The notes: generated by a model not told the origin, from the sequence alone. A DNA stretch of 64,000 nt from Micrococcales bacterium (GCA_016212425.1 JACRGJ010000101.1:1-64000); one strand, 5' to 3'. Numbered from the stretch's first letter, positions 29,232-38,122 are shown. Program-made: numbers and translations.

Positions 29232-30739
29232 AGCACCTGGCCCTGGTCGGCCGCGTAGTCCTCGACCTCCGGATCGCGGCGGAGCCCGCCGCTCATCGCG
29301 TACTCCTCCTCCGGCGAGAGCACAAGGCGCCGTCGACCGTAGACGGCGAAGACCAGCAACCCGATGACGTACACGACCGCGATCGCGAGGATGGCGATCT
29401 GATACGCCGGCGCGAAGAGGAACGCGACGAAGATCACCGCGGAGATGACCCCGGCGATCACCGCTCCGGCGACGCCGGTCGGGCTGCGATACGGACGGGC
29501 CACCGAGGGGAAGCGCCGGCGGAGGACGACGAACGAGATCATCTGCATCAGGTAGGCGACCACCGCTCCCCAGATGGCGATGTTCAGCTCGATCGCCCCG
29601 GCCACCGCGCCGATCTCCTTGTCGGCCGCGACGATCGCATCCACCACCACCAGCAGCACGAAACCGATGACGCCGCCCACGACGAGGGCCGCGAGGGGGG
29701 TCTGGCGCTTCCCCGTCACCGAGAGGAAGCGCGGGTAGTAGCCCGCCCGCGAGAGCGAGTAGAGGTTGCGGCCGTAGCCGAACATGATGCCCTGCAGCGA
29801 CGCGAGCAGACCGACCAGCGCGAAGATCGCCAGAACGCCGGTGACGCCGCGCGGCAGCATCGCGGCGAAGCCGTCCAGCAGGGGCTGCCCGGATGCCTGG
29901 GTCGCCTTCAGCCCGAGCACGCCGGTGTTGAAGATGAAGACGGCGACGGCGCAGACGGTCAGGGTGGCGAGGGCGACGATGCCCGCACGCGGGATAACCC
30001 GAGTGGGATCGTGCGTCTCCTCCGCAGCCAGCGGGAGCTCCTCGATGCCCAGGAAGAACCACATCGCGAACGGGATGACGGCGAACACAGGCAGCAGCCC
30101 GTTCGGCAGGAGAGCGCTCTGTCCGGGAGCCGGCGAGGTGGCGAGCAGGTTCTCCGCTCGGAAGCCCCCGGTGGCGATCGCGACGATCACGAACACGACG
30201 AGCACCGCGATCGCGAGAATCGAGACGATGATCGCGAGCCGGAAGCCGACCGCGGCGCCCAACCAGTTGATGACGATGAACGCGGCGTAGAGGACGAGGT
30301 AGAGGATCCATGCCGGCACCTGGATGCCGAAGAACGCGTCGAGAGCGCCGTTGAGGTACCCCGCGGAGAAGAACACGACGACCGCGGTGGTCACCACGTA
30401 CTCGATCGACTCGGCGAGCCCGGTGATGAAGCCGCCCCACGGACCCATCGCCGCCCGGGCGAACGAGTACGCGCCGCCGGTATGCGGCATCGCGGCGCTC
30501 ATCTCGCCGATCGAGAAGAACATGCAGAAGTACATGACGATGACCACCGCGGTCGCGATCGCCATACCGCCGAATCCCGCGGTCTCCGTGCCGAAGTTCC
30601 ATCCCGAGAACTCGCCCGAGATCACCGCGGCCACTCCGATGCCCCAGATGCCCCAGAATCCGGCGCTGCGCTTCAACGTCCGCTTCTCGAAATAGCTCGC
30701 GTCGACCGCGGTATAGGTGACGCCGCCCGTTCCTGACAT
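29213..30739 (-). CDS. eat: Ethanolamine permease (APC superfamily)
   Basis: A 508-residue transporter with about twelve transmembrane helices. The N-terminus YFEKRTLKRSAGFWGIWGIG, then GVAAVISGEFSGWNFG and AMPHTGGAYSFARAAMGPWGG, is characteristic of the ethanolamine permease branch of the APC family rather than general amino-acid permeases. It imports ethanolamine by proton exchange in characterised relatives. Transcribed divergently from the glutamine-synthetase-like operon, with a palindrome between them, which suggests shared control and substrate. Confidence 0.85.
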   Translation of the reverse strand: MSGTGGVTYTAVDASYFEKRTLKRSAGFWGIWGIGVAAVISGEFSGWNFGTETAGFGGMAIATAVVIVMYFCMFFSIGEMSAAMPHTGGAYSFARAAMGPWGGFITGLAESIEYVVTTAVVVFFSAGYLNGALDAFFGIQVPAWILYLVLYAAFIVINWLGAAVGFRLAIIVSILAIAVLVVFVIVAIATGGFRAENLLATSPAPGQSALLPNGLLPVFAVIPFAMWFFLGIEELPLAAEETHDPTRVIPRAGIVALATLTVCAVAVFIFNTGVLGLKATQASGQPLLDGFAAMLPRGVTGVLAIFALVGLLASLQGIMFGYGRNLYSLSRAGYYPRFLSVTGKRQTPLAALVVGGVIGFVLLVVVDAIVAADKEIGAVAGAIELNIAIWGAVVAYLMQMISFVVLRRRFPSVARPYRSPTGVAGAVIAGVISAVIFVAFLFAPAYQIAILAIAVVYVIGLLVFAVYGRRRLVLSPEEEYAMSGGLRRDPEVEDYAADQGQVLGDHPR

Positions 30740-30801
30740 GCGATCCTCCGGTTGCTGAATGGGTGCGGTTGGCGAAAGTGTGGCCTCAATGGACGTCGCT
30801 G

Positions 30802-30813
30802 TCCATATATGGA
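30802..30813. promoter_or_regulatory. Palindromic operator candidate TCCATATATGGA
   Basis: A perfect 12-bp palindrome at unusually high AT content in the 170-bp region between the permease and the ligase operon, flanked by GACGTC at 30792-30797. FadR/GntR regulators bind short AT-rich palindromes, and one is encoded at the end of the operon; the pairing is inferred. Confidence 0.5.
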
Positions 30814-30909
30814 TGTGAAGATCGCGTTACGCGCGACCCCGCTGAGTGGACTCATGGTGGTTCAATGGTCGGGTTCGCGTCCATTGGGTGCCGCGGCGGA
30901 GGGACATGC

Positions 30910-32274
30910 GTGAACGTTCGATCGGGCAATCTCGACCTGGAGGAGCTGACCGCGAGCATCGGTCGCGGCGAGATCGACACGGTGATCCTCGCCTTCGGCG
31001 ACCTGCAGGGGCGCCTGGTCGGGAAGCGTGTCTCGGCTCGGCTGTTCCTCGATGACGTCGCCGCGCACGGCGCCGAGGCGTGCAACTACCTGCTCGCGGT
31101 CGACGTCGAGATGAACACCGTCGCGGGCTACGCGATCTCGTCGTGGGACCGCGGTTACGGCGACATGGTGCTCACGCCCGACTTCGACACGCTGCGCCGC
31201 ATCCCCTGGCTGCCCGGCACCGCTCTCGTGATGGCGGACCTGCACGGCACCGACGGCGCCCCCATCCTCCCCTCGCCTCGCGCGGTGCTCCGCCGGCAGC
31301 TGCAGCGCCTGGCCGATCGCGGTCTCACCGCCTTCGTCGGCACCGAGCTCGAGTTCCTGGTGTTCGACGACGGCTACCGCGAGGCGTGGGCGAAGGGCTA
31401 CCGCGGACTCACCCCGGCATCCGACTACAACATCGACTACGCCCTGCTCGCCTCCACCCGCATGGAGCCGCTGCTGCGCGACATCCGCCTCGGTATGGAG
31501 GGCGCGGGGATGTACTGCGAGGGCGTCAAGGGCGAATGCAACCTCGGGCAGCAGGAGATCGCCTTCCGCTACGCCGAAGCGCTGGCCACCTGCGACAACC
31601 ACACGATCTACAAGAACGGCGCGAAGGAGATCGCCGACGCGCACGGCAAGAGCCTGACGTTCATGGCCAAGTACGACCAGCGCGAGGGCAACAGCTGCCA
31701 CATCCACCTGTCGGTGCGCGGCCCCGACGGCGCGGCGGTGATGGCGGGCGACGGCCCGGGCGGGATGTCGCCCCTGGCCGAGCACTGGCTGGCGGGCCTG
31801 CTCGCCGGGATGCGCGAGCTGACCCTGCTCTTCGCCCCGAACATCAACTCCTACAAGCGCTACGTCGACGGATCCTTCGCCCCTACCGCCGTCGCGTGGG
31901 GTCTGGACAACCGCACCTGCGCGCTCCGGGTCGTCGGGCACGGCGCCGGGCTGCGGGTCGAGAACCGGGTTCCCGGCGGCGACGTGAACCCCTACCTCGC
32001 GACGGCGGCGATCATCGCCGCGGGGCTCAACGGCATCGAGAACGAGCTGGAGCTGGAGCCGGAGTTCCGGGGCAACGCGTACACGAGCGACAAGCCGCGG
32101 GTGCCCACCACCCTCCGCGATGCCGCGGATCTCTTCGCCTCGTCGGCGATCGCCCGGGAGGCGTTCGGTGCCGACGTGGTCGATCACTACCTCAACGCGG
32201 CGCGGGTCGAGCAGGCCGCCTACGACGCCGCCGTCACCGACTGGGAGAAGATCCGTGGCTTCGAGCGACTCTGA
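30910..32274 (+). CDS. Glutamine synthetase-like gamma-glutamylamide ligase (likely gamma-glutamylethanolamide synthetase)
   Basis: A 454-residue member of the glutamine synthetase superfamily. It has a beta-grasp N-terminus (VILAFGDLQGRLVGKRV), the catalytic ELEFLVF, GMEGAGMYCEGVKGECNLGQQEI, NSCHIHLS and the NSYKRYVDGSFAPTAVAWGLDNRTC ligase signature. It is a GlnA4/PuuA-type enzyme rather than housekeeping GlnA (no adenylylation Tyr region seen, different start). Such enzymes join glutamate to an amine using ATP. Context (ethanolamine permease, gamma-glutamyl hydrolase, dehydrogenases) points to ethanolamine as substrate. GGAGGG just before the GTG at 30910 decides the start over an ATG at 30865. 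Confidence 0.85.
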   Translation: MNVRSGNLDLEELTASIGRGEIDTVILAFGDLQGRLVGKRVSARLFLDDVAAHGAEACNYLLAVDVEMNTVAGYAISSWDRGYGDMVLTPDFDTLRRIPWLPGTALVMADLHGTDGAPILPSPRAVLRRQLQRLADRGLTAFVGTELEFLVFDDGYREAWAKGYRGLTPASDYNIDYALLASTRMEPLLRDIRLGMEGAGMYCEGVKGECNLGQQEIAFRYAEALATCDNHTIYKNGAKEIADAHGKSLTFMAKYDQREGNSCHIHLSVRGPDGAAVMAGDGPGGMSPLAEHWLAGLLAGMRELTLLFAPNINSYKRYVDGSFAPTAVAWGLDNRTCALRVVGHGAGLRVENRVPGGDVNPYLATAAIIAAGLNGIENELELEPEFRGNAYTSDKPRVPTTLRDAADLFASSAIAREAFGADVVDHYLNAARVEQAAYDAAVTDWEKIRGFERL

Positions 32275-33031
32275 GCCGGGCCGGCCCGACCCGCGTCCGC
32301 TGATCGGGCTGACCACCTACCTCGAGCAGGCGCGGACCGGGGTGTGGGACGTTCCCGCGTCGTTCCTGCCGAAGGTGTATCTCGACGGGGTGACCCGAGC
32401 CGGGGGGGTCGCGATCCTGCTTCCACCGCAGCCCGTCACCGCGGGGATCGCCGCCGAGGTCGTGCGACGCCTCGACGGTCTGATCGTGACCGGGGGGAAG
32501 GATGTGGATCCGGCCAGGTACGGCCAGGTGCCGCATCCGGCCAATGACGAGCCGCGCCCGGAACGCGACGCCTGGGAGGACGCCCTGCTCACCGCCGCGA
32601 TCGAGACCGAGGTGCCGTTCCTCGGCATCTGCCGCGGGTTGCAGGTGCTCAACACCCTGCGCGGCGGGTCGCTCATCCAGCACCTTCCCGACGTCGTGGG
32701 GGACGACCGCTACAGCAAGGGCAACGGCGTCTTCGCGCTCAACGAGGCCGCGATCGACCCGGACTCCCTGCTCGCCGACGTCCTCGAGCATGACGTGTCC
32801 GTCGACGTGCAGAGCTACCACCACCAGGCGGTCGACCGGCCGGGCGAGGGCCTGCGCGTCGTCGCGCGCTCGAGCGACGGGATCGTGCAGGCGATGGAGC
32901 TGGAAGGCACGCGATTCGGCCTCGGCGTGCAGTGGCATCCGGAGCAGGCGGCGGATCCCCGACTGTTCGAGGCGCTCGTGGCCGCGGCCCGGGCGCACGC
33001 GGCGAGCAGGACCCCGGCGGTCCCGGCGTGA
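32255..33031 (+). CDS. Gamma-glutamyl-gamma-aminobutyrate hydrolase-like class I amidotransferase (PuuD type)
   Basis: A 258-residue hydrolase with the peptidase C26 pattern: GLIVTGGKDVDPARYG, nucleophile Cys in PFLGICRGLQVLN, and the His-x-x-Glu pair in VQWHPEQ completing the triad. PuuD-like enzymes release glutamate from gamma-glutamylated acids. It overlaps the ligase gene by 20 bp and the aldehyde dehydrogenase gene by 4 bp. The GTG start lies inside the ligase gene. Confidence 0.87.
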   Translation: MASSDSEPGRPDPRPLIGLTTYLEQARTGVWDVPASFLPKVYLDGVTRAGGVAILLPPQPVTAGIAAEVVRRLDGLIVTGGKDVDPARYGQVPHPANDEPRPERDAWEDALLTAAIETEVPFLGICRGLQVLNTLRGGSLIQHLPDVVGDDRYSKGNGVFALNEAAIDPDSLLADVLEHDVSVDVQSYHHQAVDRPGEGLRVVARSSDGIVQAMELEGTRFGLGVQWHPEQAADPRLFEALVAAARAHAASRTPAVPA

Positions 33032-34389
33032 GCGGCACAACCCTCATCGACCCCTCCGATGCGAGTGTGATCGGCGAGGTCGCGCACTCGAGCACGGCCG
33101 ACGTGGATGCCGCCGTCACCCGCGCCGCGGTCGCGCAACGGGCCTGGGCGGCGCTCGCCCCGGCGGACCGCGGGCGTGCCCTTCGCCGCTTCGCGGCCAC
33201 CGTCGACGCGCATCTCGAGGAGCTCGCCCAGCTCGAGACCCGCGGCTCGGGGCATCCGATCGCGTCCGCGCGGTGGGAGGCGGGGCACGTGCGGGACGTG
33301 CTCGACTACTACGCCGGCGCACCGGAGCGGATGCTGGGAGCGCAGATCCCCGTCGCCGGCGGCATCGATGTCACCTTCCACGAGCCGCTCGGCGTCGTCG
33401 GGGTGATCGTGCCATGGAACTTCCCCATGACGATCGCGTCCTGGGGCTTCGCACCCGCCCTCGCGGCGGGCAACGCGGTGATCGTGAAGCCGGCCGAGTG
33501 GACCCCGCTGACCGCGATCCGGCTCGGGGAGCTCGCGCTCGAGTCGGGTCTGCCCGAGGGCCTCCTGCAGGTGCTGCCCGGGCGGGGGAGCGTGGTCGGG
33601 ACGCGGCTGGTCGCGCATCCGGGTGTCGCGAAGATCGTCTTCACCGGATCGACGGAGGTCGGCATCGGGGTCGCCGCGGGATGCGCCGCGGGCCTGAAGC
33701 CGGTCACCCTCGAGCTCGGCGGGAAGAGCGCGAACGTCGTGTTCGCCGACGCGGATCTGGAGGCCGCCGCCGCGGCCGTGCCGGCATCCGTCTTCGACAA
33801 CGCCGGCCAGGACTGCTGCGCGCGATCGCGCCTGCTGGTGGAGCGGTCGGTGCTCGACCGGATGCTGGAGCTGCTCGAGCCCGCCGTCGCGGCCTGGCGC
33901 GTCGGGGACCCGCGTGACGAGGAGACGCAGATGGGGCCGCTCGTCTCCGAGGCGCACCGCGACCGGGTCGCCGGATACCTCGACGGCGCCCCCGTGGCGT
34001 TCCGCGGCTCGGCCCCCGGCGGCCCGGGCTGGTGGGTGGCGCCGACCGTGCTGACACCGGAGCGGACCGATCGGGTCGCGCGCGAGGAGATCTTCGGTCC
34101 GGTCGTGAGCGTGCTCCCGTTCGACGGCGAGGCCGACGCGATCGCTCTTGCCAACGACAGCGTCTATGGGCTTTCGGGCTCCATCTGGACTCGCGACCTC
34201 GGGCGGGCGCTCCGGGTCGCCCGCGGCATCGACTCGGGCACCCTCTCCGTCAACTCGCACGCCTCCGTGCGGTACACCACTCCCTTCGGCGGCATGAAGC
34301 AGTCGGGCCTCGGACGTGAGCTCGGTCCGGATGCCGCCCTCGCCTTCACGGCCACCAAGAACGTCTTCTTCGCGAACGGAGCAGCATGA
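33028..34389 (+). CDS. NAD(P)-dependent aldehyde dehydrogenase
   Basis: A 453-residue enzyme. Visible motifs: VIVPWNFPMTIASWGFAPAL, the nucleotide-binding IVFTGSTEVG, catalytic Glu in TLELGGKSANVVF and catalytic Cys in NAGQDCCARSRLLVE, and EEIFGPVVSVLPF. It oxidises an aldehyde to an acid; in this operon the likely substrate is the gamma-glutamylated aldehyde. GTGA overlap with the hydrolase and a 4-bp overlap with the next gene show tight coupling. Confidence 0.9.
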   Translation: MSGTTLIDPSDASVIGEVAHSSTADVDAAVTRAAVAQRAWAALAPADRGRALRRFAATVDAHLEELAQLETRGSGHPIASARWEAGHVRDVLDYYAGAPERMLGAQIPVAGGIDVTFHEPLGVVGVIVPWNFPMTIASWGFAPALAAGNAVIVKPAEWTPLTAIRLGELALESGLPEGLLQVLPGRGSVVGTRLVAHPGVAKIVFTGSTEVGIGVAAGCAAGLKPVTLELGGKSANVVFADADLEAAAAAVPASVFDNAGQDCCARSRLLVERSVLDRMLELLEPAVAAWRVGDPRDEETQMGPLVSEAHRDRVAGYLDGAPVAFRGSAPGGPGWWVAPTVLTPERTDRVAREEIFGPVVSVLPFDGEADAIALANDSVYGLSGSIWTRDLGRALRVARGIDSGTLSVNSHASVRYTTPFGGMKQSGLGRELGPDAALAFTATKNVFFANGAA

Positions 34390-35174
34390 CCCCCACCCCC
34401 GTCGACCTCACGGCCCGCCTCCGGGACCGCGTCGCCGTCATCACCGGCGGCGGGAGCGGCATCGGGCTGGCGACGGCGCGGCGCTTCGCGGCGGAGGGCG
34501 CCACGGTGGTGATCGGCGACCTCGACCCGGATGCCGGCCGGGCGGCCGCCGACGAGGTCGACGGGCTCTTCGTCGCCGTCGACGTCGCCGAGAAGGACCA
34601 GGTCGACGCCCTCTTCGTCCTCGCCGCGGAGCGCTCCGGCCGCCTCGACATCGCGTTCAACAACGCGGGCATCTCGCCGCCCGACGACGACACGATCGAG
34701 ACCACCGAGCTCGACGCCTGGGACCGGGTGCAGCGCATCAACCTCACGAGCGTCTACCTCTGCTGCCGTGCGGCGCTGCGGCACATGGTGCCCGCAGGAC
34801 GTGGGTCGATCATCAACACCGCCTCCTTCGTCGCGGTGCTGGGATCCGCCACGTCCCAGATCTCCTACACCGCATCGAAGGGCGGGGTGCTCGCGCTCAG
34901 TCGCGAGCTCGGAGTGCAGTATGCCCGAAACGGCATACGGGTCAACGCGCTGTGCCCGGGACCGGTCAACACCCCGCTCCTCACCGAGCTGTTCGCGAAG
35001 GATCCCGAGCGCGCGGCGCGGCGACTCGTACACGTGCCCGTCGGACGCTTCGCGGAGCCGGCCGAACTCGCCGCCGCCGTGGCGTTCCTCGCGAGCGACG
35101 ACGCGTCCTTCGTGACCGCCTCCACCTTCCTGGTGGACGGCGGGATCAGCTCGGCCTACGTCACCCCACTGTGA
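34386..35174 (+). CDS. Short-chain dehydrogenase/reductase
   Basis: A 262-residue classical SDR. Cofactor motif VITGGGSGIGLATARRF, structural NNAGIS, catalytic Ser in NTASFV and Tyr/Lys in SYTASKGG, then CPGPVNTPLL. Asp in IGDLDPDAG after the second strand suggests NAD(H) preference. In the proposed pathway it would oxidise the alcohol of gamma-glutamylethanolamide before the aldehyde dehydrogenase acts. The ATG overlaps the upstream gene. Confidence 0.9.
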   Translation: MTPTPVDLTARLRDRVAVITGGGSGIGLATARRFAAEGATVVIGDLDPDAGRAAADEVDGLFVAVDVAEKDQVDALFVLAAERSGRLDIAFNNAGISPPDDDTIETTELDAWDRVQRINLTSVYLCCRAALRHMVPAGRGSIINTASFVAVLGSATSQISYTASKGGVLALSRELGVQYARNGIRVNALCPGPVNTPLLTELFAKDPERAARRLVHVPVGRFAEPAELAAAVAFLASDDASFVTASTFLVDGGISSAYVTPL

Positions 35175-35184
35175 GCGGACAGCC

Positions 35185-35901
35185 GTGACGGAGGAACGCC
35201 CGGCTCTCGAGGGCGCGGTGCTCCACCCGGTGCGGACCGCGAACGCCCTCGAGCAGACCGTCGCGCGTCTGCTCCAGACGGTACGACTCGGGGTCGTCGC
35301 GCCCGGCGGGCCACTGCCTTCCGAGCGGGAGCTGGCACTCACCCTCGGGGTCGGCCGCGATACGGTTCGGGAGGCGATCCGGGAACTGACCTCGGCGGGG
35401 TGGCTGGTGACCAGGAGGGGACGCTACGGCGGAACGTTCGCGGCCGATCCTCCCCCCTCTCCGGAGTGCTCGCGGACGGTGCTGACCGGCGTCGAGCTCG
35501 AGGAGATCCTCGCCCTCCGCGAGGTGCTGGAGTGCGGGGCGGTGCGCGCCGCCGCCGCCCGCGCCCTCAGTGCGCCTGAGCGCGCGGGTCTCGCCGCCGC
35601 GCTCGAGGCGAGTACCGCATCCGCTCCCGAGGACTACCGCCGGCTCGACTCCCGGCTGCACCTCGCGATCGCCGAGAGCGCCGGCATCCCCCCGCTGGTC
35701 GCGCTCGTCGCCGAGAACCGGGTGCGCATCAACGCGCAGCTGGACGCCTTCCCGTTGCTGCCCGGCAACGTGCAGCACTCCTCGGCGCAGCACGCCGACA
35801 TCGTCGCGGCGGTGCTGGCGGGACGCCCGGCCGCGGCCGAGGCGGCGATGCGCGAGCATCTGGCCGGGTCGGCCGAGCTGCTGCGCGGCTTCCTCGCCTG
35901 A
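35185..35901 (+). CDS. GntR-family (FadR subfamily) transcriptional regulator
   Basis: A 238-residue repressor: winged helix with GGPLPSERELALTLGVGRDTVREAIRELTSAGWL (residues about 40-75) and a helical FCD ligand-binding domain (LEEILALREVLECGAVRAAAARA ... DSRLHLAIAESAGIPPLVALVAENR ... HADIVAAVLAGRPAAAEAAMREHL), whose Asp/His residues normally bind a metal. Last gene of the amine operon, 10 bp after the SDR; likely its local regulator. Confidence 0.88.
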   Translation: MTEERPALEGAVLHPVRTANALEQTVARLLQTVRLGVVAPGGPLPSERELALTLGVGRDTVREAIRELTSAGWLVTRRGRYGGTFAADPPPSPECSRTVLTGVELEEILALREVLECGAVRAAAARALSAPERAGLAAALEASTASAPEDYRRLDSRLHLAIAESAGIPPLVALVAENRVRINAQLDAFPLLPGNVQHSSAQHADIVAAVLAGRPAAAEAAMREHLAGSAELLRGFLA

Positions 35902-35923
35902 CCTGGGCGAGATCGCCGCGGCG

Positions 35924-36379
35924 TTACTCGCTCGGCGGGGGCGGGGGCGGCGGCGTGCGAGGCGCGCGAGAGGCCCTGGGTGCGGATGCGCGGGAGGTCG
36001 TGCGCGGCTTCGGCTCCGCGCGGGGGACCGAAGCCGTCGCGGCGGGAGGCTCTGCCGCGGGAGGCTCTGCCGCGCCGGTCGCTCCGCCGGCGGCGTGATC
36101 GAGAGCCGACTTCGGCGGGGCGGGCGGGGCATCCGCGGCGGGAGTCTCCGGGGCCGGAGCCGTCGGGGTGGGCGTCTCCGGGGCCGGAGCCTGCGGGGTG
36201 GGGGTCGTGGGTTCGTACCGGTCGAGGTAGAGCTGCGCCGCGCGAGTACCCACCACCAGGAATCGCACCAGCAGCACCGCCACGGCGATGAGCCCCGCGA
36301 GCAGGAGCACCCCCGCGGCGGCACTCAGCCCCGACATGATCCACTCGCCGATGCGGAACATCCCGCCGCCTCTGTACAT
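35924..36379 (-). CDS. Single-pass membrane protein with Pro/Ala-rich tail
   Basis: A 151-residue protein: N-terminal helix (LSAAAGVLLLAGLIAVAVLLVRFLVV) and then a low-complexity tail made of repeated PAPETPTPTAPAPETP and PPAAEPPAA units, matched by 30-bp and 15-bp tandem repeats in the DNA near 36055-36200. No family recognised. GAGGGAG precedes the ATG at 36379; an internal ATG at 36361 is less well placed. The length of the tail may vary between strains. Confidence 0.65.
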   Translation of the reverse strand: MYRGGGMFRIGEWIMSGLSAAAGVLLLAGLIAVAVLLVRFLVVGTRAAQLYLDRYEPTTPTPQAPAPETPTPTAPAPETPAADAPPAPPKSALDHAAGGATGAAEPPAAEPPAATASVPRAEPKPRTTSRASAPRASRAPRTPPPPPPPSE

Positions 36380-36404
36380 TCGTGTGCTCCCTCGTGTGCG
36401 ACCG

Positions 36405-36596
36405 TCAGCGGTCGCCGGCCTCGACGGCCTTCTGCTTGTCGACCACCGTGCCCACCGCGATGGCCACACTCATACCCCAGCTCAGCCATTGCAACACGAG
36501 ACGCCAGTCCCGCGGGCCCCGCCGGCTCATCTGGACGATGCTGAAGACGCCGAATACGGCGCTGATCACGCTCGTGTTGAACAGGAATTTCCGCAC
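36405..36596 (-). CDS. Small membrane protein (63 aa)
   Basis: A short protein beginning VRKFLFNTSVISAVFGVFSIV, with a likely N-terminal hydrophobic helix and a second weaker segment (VLQWLSWGMSVAIAVGTVV). The GTG at 36596 has a strong GAGGAGG ribosome binding site, the best support for a real gene; the enormous antisense open frame of which it is the tail is not real. Conserved-looking but unknown. Same strand as the preceding Pro-rich protein. Confidence 0.6.
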   Translation of the reverse strand: MRKFLFNTSVISAVFGVFSIVQMSRRGPRDWRLVLQWLSWGMSVAIAVGTVVDKQKAVEAGDR

Positions 36597-36707
36597 TGCG
36601 ACCTCCTCGGGCTCTCTGTCACGGTATCCAAGGACCGCGCCTGCTGTCAGACTCGCCGAGGATTCGGCGGTGTCATCCAGGTGCCGGCCCAGGCGGTGGA
36701 GGCGCGG

Positions 36708-37865
36708 ATGCGGACGGCGATCGTGGGTGCGGTGCTGCTCGCTCTCGGCGCCATCGCGATCGGTACGGGCGTGCTTCCGGCGGATGCGGCTCTCGCGGTC
36801 GGGGCGCGCACCTGGCCGATCCTGCTCTTCGTCGTGGCGATCACCATCGTCACCGAGCTCGCCGCCGAGGCCGGCCTGTTCCGGGTGATCGCCTCCCGTC
36901 TGCAGCGCATCGGCCGCGGGCGCGCGCTCGTGCTGTGGCTTCTCGTGGTCGGGTTGGCGGTGATCAGCACCATCTTCCTGTCGCTGGACACCACCGCCGT
37001 GCTCCTGACCCCGGTGGTGGTCCTGCTGGTCCGCGGCGTGGGTCTTCCGCCGTTGCCCTTCGCCCTCACCACCGTGTGGATCGCGAACACCGGATCCCTG
37101 CTGCTGCCCGTCTCGAATCTGACGAACCTGCTGGCCGAGCGCGCGCTGGGATCCTCGGATCCCGCGCGGTTCGCCGGCCTGATGGCGCTGCCCGCCGCCG
37201 TGGCGATCGTGATCCCGTGCGCCGCGATCCTCGTCGTCTTCCGCCGCGACCTCGCCCTGCGCTTCGCGCCCACAGCACCCGATCACGCCGAGGATCCTCT
37301 GCTGTTCTGGGTCAGCGCGGGTAGCGTCGCCGCGCTGCTTCCGCTCCTCGTCAGCGGGATCGAGGTGTGGATCCCCGCGAGTGCGGCGGCCGTCGTCCTG
37401 GTGGTCGCGACCCTGCTGCGGAGCCCGCGGCGCGTGCGCTTGGGCCTCGTGCCCTGGCAGCTCGTGGTCTTCGCCAGCGGGCTGTTCCTGGTCGTCGAGG
37501 CGGCGCAATCCCTGGGCCTCGAGGCCCTGGTGCGCGCGGCGGCCGGCTCCGGGGAGTCTCCGCTGGCGCTCCTGCGCCTGGCCGGAGCCTCGGCGGCGGG
37601 GGCGAACGTCGTCGACAACCTGCCGGCCTACCTCGCCTTCGAACCCGTCGCGGGGTCGTCGCCGCAGCGGATCGCCGCCTTGCTGATCGGGGTCAACGCC
37701 GGACCCCTGATCACACCGTGGGCGTCGCTGGCGACGCTGCTGTGGCACTCCCGGCTCCGCGCGCTGGGGGTCGAGTTCTCGTGGCGGCGCTACCTGCTCC
37801 TCGGGACGGTCGTCGCCCCGATCACGGTCGCTGCGGCCACCTTCGCCCTGTCGCTGGGAGCGTGA
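36708..37865 (+). CDS. SLC13/ArsB-type ion transporter
   Basis: A 385-residue protein with about ten transmembrane helices, including TWPILLFVVAITIVTELAAEAGLF, the loop FLSLDTTAVLLTPVVVLLV and WIANTGSLLLPVSNLTNLLAE typical of the ArsB/NhaD/CitMHS (ion transporter) superfamily, and ASAAGANVVDNLPAYLAFEP in the second half. The substrate cannot be assigned; no ars genes are nearby, so arsenite export is not implied. GGAGG five bases before the ATG sets the start. Confidence 0.85.
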   Translation: MRTAIVGAVLLALGAIAIGTGVLPADAALAVGARTWPILLFVVAITIVTELAAEAGLFRVIASRLQRIGRGRALVLWLLVVGLAVISTIFLSLDTTAVLLTPVVVLLVRGVGLPPLPFALTTVWIANTGSLLLPVSNLTNLLAERALGSSDPARFAGLMALPAAVAIVIPCAAILVVFRRDLALRFAPTAPDHAEDPLLFWVSAGSVAALLPLLVSGIEVWIPASAAAVVLVVATLLRSPRRVRLGLVPWQLVVFASGLFLVVEAAQSLGLEALVRAAAGSGESPLALLRLAGASAAGANVVDNLPAYLAFEPVAGSSPQRIAALLIGVNAGPLITPWASLATLLWHSRLRALGVEFSWRRYLLLGTVVAPITVAAATFALSLGA

Positions 37866-37870
37866 GGGTT

Positions 37871-38122
37871 CTAGCCCTCGTCGCTCGCCGGTTCGTCGCC
37901 GGTGAGCTCGTCGGCCGCGATCTCGTTCGACTCGGTGCGGCGCACGTCGGCGATCTGCTGGCGGTCCGCGACGCCCTGCTGCTGCAGCGGCGACTCGATG
38001 TCGTCCGACTGGCCGGAGTCGACAGCGGCCCAGGGGATGTCCTCCTGGCCGACGTCGCTGCCGGTCGAGTTGACATCGGGTCGGATGTCCGGGGCATCGG
38101 TCTGGTCGCGCTGATCGCTCAT
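37871..38122 (-). CDS. Small acidic hypothetical protein
   Basis: An 83-residue, strongly acidic, Asp/Glu/Gln-rich protein without hydrophobic segments, probably disordered (…DVGQEDIPWAAVDSGQSDDIESPL…). No family recognised. Convergent with the transporter, whose stop is 5 bp away; ends in TAG. Codon use resembles real genes, but support is modest. Confidence 0.5.
   Translation of the reverse strand: MSDQRDQTDAPDIRPDVNSTGSDVGQEDIPWAAVDSGQSDDIESPLQQQGVADRQQIADVRRTESNEIAADELTGDEPASDEG

Noticed and set aside
36708-37865. Arsenite exporter ArsB
   Set aside because: Fold-level similarity only; no arsR, arsC or other arsenic gene is adjacent.
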